64,000 bases of DNA from Enchytraeus crypticus (Eukaryota; Annelida; Clitellata; Enchytraeida; Enchytraeidae), in assembly GCA_905160935.1 (NCBI GenBank), contig CAJHZI010000555.1:735001-799000 (forward strand). Direction: 5' to 3'. A program made the position numbers and the translations under genes. The notes below the pieces were generated by a model that did no database searches, had not been told where the DNA came from, and saw nothing but the letters and a program-made list of their open reading frames with translations. Positions 58,661 through 64,000 of the stretch are shown here, piece by piece (the stretch's first letter is position 1; each line of letters starts with the position of its first letter).

Positions 58661-59224
58661 GATTAGGTGGTCCGCGCTAAAGCCCAGCCTCTTAAAGCTC
58701 AGGATTCCCAAGTCCCTTTTCTTAGTGAAAGTTCGAAGTAGCGAAGATTATCGACTTCATAAGCAAATCTTCTTTGTTTTTTACCAGATCCCTCGCTCAC
58801 AACTCGGTGCTATTCTACCATATTAACATTTGACTTAGTGTAGGAAACTCTCAAACCATTCGTCTCACCCAATTAGCGTTGAGTCAAGCCTCAGACAATT
58901 GATCGGCTTATCTCGGCTGACTTGTGCAGATAAACTGTTATTTGTTGAATACTGGTGTTGTTTTCTCTTCTTATCAGCAACAGATAACGCTGCTCTTGCA
59001 CTAGAGGGTGGATTGTGAAGGGTAAGGGTGGGGTAGGGGAATAAGTGGATGAGGGTTTTTTATATAATCTTTATTTCACCAAAATCATGAGTAATTTTCT
59101 CCTGGTTCCTATTTAACTCGATTTGAACTGAACTCGCTTAAATAATGAACTTATTTACAAAATTGAAAGCTGAAACTCAAATAGTATAAGTAGTCATACA
59201 TTAATTGGTTAAATATATTAGTTC

Positions 59225-59690
59225 TTTCCATTAATTCACTACCTACTGGCAGGTCCATGGCATATAATGTTTCCACTATTCTTTGTCTTTCGCTTTCCTC
59301 TTCATGCCCGCATAGGAGTGGATATTTAAATCATCTAACATTCCGAATCTCGGTCTTCCTCTGCTTTTATTTCCTTCCATTTTGCCTTCTATGGCCTCCT
59401 TTAGTAGACTTTCCCCCTTAGAATATGTCCTATCCATCTCTTCTTCCTATTTCTTAATACATTTATCAACTGTATATCTGTACCAACTCTCTCCAGAGCT
59501 TCCTCATTTGTAACCTTTTGAGTCCAGGTAATCCTCTCCATTCTTCTCCAAATCCACATTTCCAATGACTCCAGTTTCCTGTTTTCTTCCTTCCCTATGG
59601 TTCATGTTTCATATCCATATAGCAGTGTGGTTAGGGGAAGTTTGGAATTTTAACTTTCATTATTTCCTTCCTGCTTCTCGCAATCATTTT
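59225..59690 (-). mobile_element. RTE-like LINE, C-terminal end of RT ORF
   Basis: The minus strand encodes LESLEMWIWRRMERITWTQK, VTNEEALERVGTD, RKKRWIGHILRGESLLKEAI and KMEGNKSRGRPRFGMLDDLN, the usual end of endonuclease-RT proteins. Stops or shifts occur, so it is dead. Confidence 0.78.
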
Positions 59691-59699
59691 TGCTAGACC

Positions 59700-60813
59700 T
59701 CGTATACACATCCAATCCAGTTACAAACAGGAACAAGATTGAGGGGCAGGGGGCTAGGCCCCACTAAATTCCGTGGTCAGCTTCTCCAAAATTTCAACCT
59801 CTTGTCTATATAAATATATAGGGGCTTGAATCAAGCCCTCGATTCACCCATGACCCAATTCTCGACCCCGGTTGTGATTTCTAACGTTTCCAACAGGATG
59901 CCCAATCTAGCCAGGATGCTAGCTTTGTGATAATAAGATAATGAGCTCTAATTAAGAGTAGTTGATCCGCTCACTCTAGACCAATGCCCTTTATCTCTAT
60001 ATACAGGCTTTGTTTCAACTAGAGTGGGCGGAGCTTATAGACACAAGAAGAACTGTGCTCAGGTTCTAGGCGTATATCATATGAAAGGCGCTCACTTGTG
60101 AATGAGCTCAATATGACTGTGGGTCCAAATGTGGTTCCATGGACGGTTAATCTTGTACGATTGCTGCCGATTGGCGCTATCAATAGCAAAGATATGATTA
60201 ACCATGGAACGGATTTATAATAACCTGCCAGGAGCCTGTAAAGCTGTCTCGAAGACCGGACACCGGTCATGACATAGAAATTGTCGGAGGTTATTCTTAT
60301 TATTCTTATTGTTATTATTATTTCACTTTATTAGAAGTATTATCATTGAATACTTCAGCCCAGACTTACTGGTTCGTTGTGTCAGAGACGTTCCTGACAT
60401 CGTCTTTATACGTCAATAAGAACGTTAAATCATCCACGGTTTGTAAATTTTCGAATAACCTTGGATAAATTTAAACTCTACAACTTGGCAATCTGAATTA
60501 ATTCAATTTTTGAGCCATCTTTAATTAATATAATCTCTTTAATCACATTGTTAATTCAGTGGATAACCAAATTTGATTAATTTAAAATCTACAATTGGTA
60601 ATCTTAAAAAATTCCATTTTTGGGCCATCTGTAATTACTTTAAGCTTCATAATTACCATTCATTAGTAATTCAAACTATCGGCAGCAGTAAACTCAAAAG
60701 TTCTAAAACTTAAAACATCCCATTTATCATTGCATTGGATTAGTAGAGGTATGTCGTTGTTGATTTTACGATAATTGTCCTCTCCTCTCTTCTAGTGCTA
60801 CTCGATTTATCTT

Positions 60814-60817
<4 letters not shown>
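59700..60817. other. Intergenic, no gene seen
   Basis: Holds a faint L2/CR1-like tail (60375-60440) and a possible weak relative of the dispersed repeat at 21515 (60150-60250). Confidence 0.4.

Positions 60818-60883
<66 letters not shown>
60818..60883. repeat. (CT)n microsatellite
   Basis: About 33 CT units without interruption. The stretch after it to 61985 shows no gene. Confidence 0.92.
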
Positions 60884-60885
<2 letters not shown>

Positions 60886-61989
60886 ATCGGACGAGCTTTC
60901 GTCAGTTTGTGACTTTATGTTTGGGATAAACTCAATATTTAATTGTGTATCTGCACCTTATCAATATTTATATCCAGTCTGAGTGAAATGCACTGTTAAC
61001 ATGGTATTTTTAAGATAAAATACGATAAAATACCATACAATTTCTGATTTCCAAAAAATAAACTATACGTAATAAGCTAAACATGCGGTAAGCTAATTCT
61101 AAACAATAGAGATCGTATTGCATTTCTCAGAATCAACATTTAAACTGATTTATAGTTTATGTAGGCCTATACTTATAGTCTTTCTATAATAGCAATTAAC
61201 TAAAATTCTTTAAACTGTATAAAAGATTGGTATAGGGTTGACGAATTAGTAGAATTACATCGAAATCTTTGTTATATACATGTAGACTAAAGCGTTGTTC
61301 AACTTAATTTAAATAATTACAATTCCAGGGCATCCATCCAATTAACAATGGATGATTTAATCACATATACTTGAAACTGTTTAGGCTAATTAATGTTGTT
61401 GTTGCTTCCTTACCAGATGAAAACAAAAAATCTGTAACTGTCTACGAAAACTCCGCCACATCGTCATCTTCTGATTTATCGACGCAATCGAGCAGTGTTA
61501 ATATTAGCAAATATAAACGTAAATCTTTATAGTCGTTGTTTCATTAATGAGTGATTAGAGGGAAGAGCTTTAGGGAGCTTCCATCGTCCGTGATGAGGTC
61601 GAACAAACGAAACTAATTATAATCAGTAACAAATAATTATTTGTATTAATAACGCCATCAAAAAACCGACATCATATGTTGGCCTCCCCCGACCATTACA
61701 AATAGTACAATGAAGAGCCATGGAATGTTTCTGCAAGGGTCGACGTGTATTTACATTTAGTTTATAACGTTTAGTATATCTATTTTTAGATATTTGAGAA
61801 TCATTAACGACTAAAATTTAAAATACAAATCGATTTTATATAAATATACATGTCGTTATTTTAAATCTAACATCAGTCATCGTAAATTACAGCGTGTTAT
61901 ATAATCTACGTCAGTCATCCTCAAATCTAAATATTGCTTTCTCGTCATACAGTTAGTGCTTCAATACGAGTGTATTATCTAATTTTCGT

Positions 61990-62190
61990 ATTATACAAGT
62001 AAAAAATAACACTAGAGACAGAACTCTCTCAGTCCTTAGACACTAAAGACAGAACTCTCTCAGTCTCTTAGACACTAAAGACAGAACTCTCTCAGTCTCT
62101 TAGACACTAGAGACAGAAGTCTCTCAGTCTCTTAGACACTAGAGACAGAAGTCACTCAGTCTCTTAGACACTAGAGACAGAAGTTGCTCA
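61990..62190. repeat. 32-bp tandem repeat, about 6 copies, at P450 gene end
   Basis: Unit AGACACTAAAGACAGAACTC plus TCTCAGTCTCTT. It reaches the P450 stop codon, so it makes up the start of the 3' untranslated region. Confidence 0.9.
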
Positions 62191-63960
62191 ATCTCTGGGG
62201 AGGAAGCGAACATTGAACGGCGTGGGTTGTAGTGTCAGTTTTACCATGTCCTCCACGGTCACGTGATCCTGTCCCTCTGGTGGCAGGATGTGAAACTGTT
62301 GCAGTAGTCCAGTAGTGAACAGGTAGAGCTCCTGCCTAGCCAATAGTTCACCCAGACAAGAACGCTTACCTAGACGTACATACACACATACACATACATG
62401 TAGTGATCTGCCTAGCCAAAAGTTCACCCAGACAAGAGTGCTTACCTAGACGTACATACACGCATACACACATACATGTAGTGATACAGTAGTGAACAAG
62501 TAGATCTCCTGCCTAGCCAACAGTTCACCCAGACAAGAACGCCTACCTAGACGTACACACACTCATACACACATACACACAACACAAGTAACCATTTGTA
62601 CTGTCATTCATCCATCCAAAACAAAATCGAGCACTATGTAGCAAGTGTCTTGACGATGCTAGGAAATAAATGTCCATTAAATACTTCCGTTGATAAACAC
62701 AGAATTAGACAAAATTAGACGAAATTGGACAAAATTAGACAAAGCTAAAACGACACATATTCTGTTTGATATATATGAATATATTTTACATGTGCACATA
62801 CAGTACTCTAGCATCTACTTAAGTCCATCCCATATAATCGCGATGTGTCAACTACTTTCCAGAACCAGCTATTCCGTTGCTCTTCGAGAATCTAAAATCT
62901 CTAAACCTACCGAGAGAGAAAGAGATGACTCTCTCTTTGTTGATGACTTTAGTTCCGGTGGAATCGAGAAATCTCTCAGGTTTAAACCTCTCAGGCTCGT
63001 CCCACACGTTTCTGTCCATGTGCGCTGCGTAGATGTTCGTGAATATCTACGAATTCAATCAATTCAAATAAGATATCGGTTTTTGTATCATATTATCAAT
63101 AATTTGTACATTTATTACTATTCTATTTGTCAATATATATTTCCATAACCTTAGCATTACATTTAACAATTATCAAGGGCTATGTAGATATTCTAATACT
63201 AAACTTCACCTAAATTATAAGTGGCTGAATCAAAATAAGGCATCAATCACTTCTTTTAGCATTACGATAATAAAGAAATTGCCTTCAAAGTTCTAATGAA
63301 AGAATTAAATTGATAGATTTTAGATGCTAACTATAGGGCGCTTTGATTCGTCTATTAGGCGGACAACCACTAATGTGCTCAATAGAAACATTAGGCTCAC
63401 TGCAATCATAATAACCTGAATGTTTTCACACGTCCTTATCTCAATACAATTATAGTAGAAGAGATGCTTAAACCACGGATTATTCTGATCAAATAGTGGC
63501 TACAGAATCAAACCTGAGTGCCCTTTGGTATGACACATCCACTGACGGTGACGTCATTCACATTCCTATGAGGAAGACCTAGAGGAACCAGTGTGTGGCG
63601 CCTCATGACCTCCAGCACGACAGCCTCGAGGTAGGGTAGCTTAGTCTTGTCTTCGAGAGCTGGGAGTCGATTCCTGGGCACCACAGTGTCGAGTTCTCTG
63701 TGTAGACGTTCCTGAACTTCTCGTTCATTCGCCAGGGTGACGAGAATCCACTGAAGTGTGGTGGAGCTCGTCTCGTAGCCAGCCAATAGCAGGTCTCTGA
63801 TGGTGAACTTGAGCTGATCGGCGTCAAACTCCGCCCCCTCTCGACTCATAAATGAACTGATGAAGCTTTCGACAGGTGGCGGCAGTTGACTGTCGGTGTT
63901 CTGATATTTCTTTATGTTTTTATCGATGATTTCCATTAGGGTGTCCTGAGCGCTGATAAC
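62188..63960 (-). CDS. Cytochrome P450, CYP2-clan, last three exons (partial)
   Basis: Exons 63960-63514, 63046-62911 and 62369-62188 on the minus strand join in phase; upstream exons lie beyond 64000. The first shows the I-helix oxygen-binding motif (LLLAGYETSSTTLQW), the K-helix ExxR (LEVMRR) and LPHRNVNDVTVSGCVIPKGT. The second has YAAHMDRNVWDEPERFKPER and ends in FSL. The join to the third makes the heme loop FSLGKRSCLGE with the ligand Cys. The frame ends NVRFLPRD. It is an ER-bound monooxygenase for lipids or foreign compounds by family; substrate unknown. Confidence 0.92.
62404..62570 (-). repeat. Two extra partial copies of the P450 heme-exon start
   Basis: The acceptor (GTCTAG) and the first 14 or so codons of the last exon recur at 62410-62455 (GKHSCLGELLARQ) and at 62482-62560 (GRRSCLGELLARQEIYLFTT), both upstream of the true exon. 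Neither goes on to the rest of the exon. Confidence 0.88.
63047..63513. other. P450 intron, nothing else seen
   Basis: AT-rich intron between the two exons. No repeat recognised. Confidence 0.6.
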
Positions 63961-64000
63961 CTGTCGTCAAATTATAATAATAGTAATAATAATAATAGTA

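Overview
The window is nuclear DNA of an invertebrate animal. It is AT-rich, its genes are split by GT-AG introns, and it carries many microsatellites, several LINE clades, tRNA-derived SINEs, a solo LTR and a nearly whole Polinton. Host genes are a SETMAR-type histone methyltransferase, a tandem array of secreted nicotinamidase/isochorismatase-fold proteins, and the 3' end of a CYP2-clan cytochrome P450. The mix would suit a marine invertebrate, but I cannot name a phylum. Layout, left to right: 1-1.1 kb is a LINE reverse-transcriptase fragment. 3.11-17.27 kb is a Polinton (Maverick) set in a (TA)n tract, with terminal inverted repeats, three gene blocks (+, -, +), repeated upstream motifs and hairpins at gene ends; it looks almost whole, with about two breaks. 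17.9-20.3 kb (minus) is a two-exon SETMAR-like gene whose SET domain is split by an insert of about 320 residues ending in 18 heptads. 20.3-21.2 kb holds two LINE 3' ends just upstream of its start. 23.0-53.1 kb (minus) holds three paralogous five-exon genes: gene C (23033-29155), gene B (38467-41739) and gene A (46496-53113). All three splice in phase through the same intron positions. Gene A keeps the full catalytic triad and metal ligands of the nicotinamidase family. Genes B and C have replaced all three triad residues and two of three metal ligands, yet have open frames and signal peptides, so they look like maintained pseudoenzymes; B also gained a long acidic repeat tract. Between C and B sits a nest of LINEs (32.2-37.85 kb): LINE A split by LINE B, whose (AAT)n tail holds LINE C, an intact 991-codon element with a C-terminal restriction-like endonuclease. 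A second LINE C copy also lies in an (AAT)n tract, which suggests microsatellite target choice. Between B and A is a solo LTR (42.9-44.0 kb). 53.4-54.35 kb is a hairpin-bearing minisatellite. 54.4-62 kb is gene-poor repeat-rich DNA. 62.2-64 kb (minus) is the last three exons of a P450 gene that runs off the window. The main points for a second look are the pseudoenzyme array, the SETMAR insert, the (AAT)n-targeting LINE, the shared 3' tail of a SINE family and an L2/CR1-like LINE, the adenovirus pVI-like and phage tail-fibre-like genes and hairpins of the Polinton, and the triplicated start of the P450 heme-binding exon.
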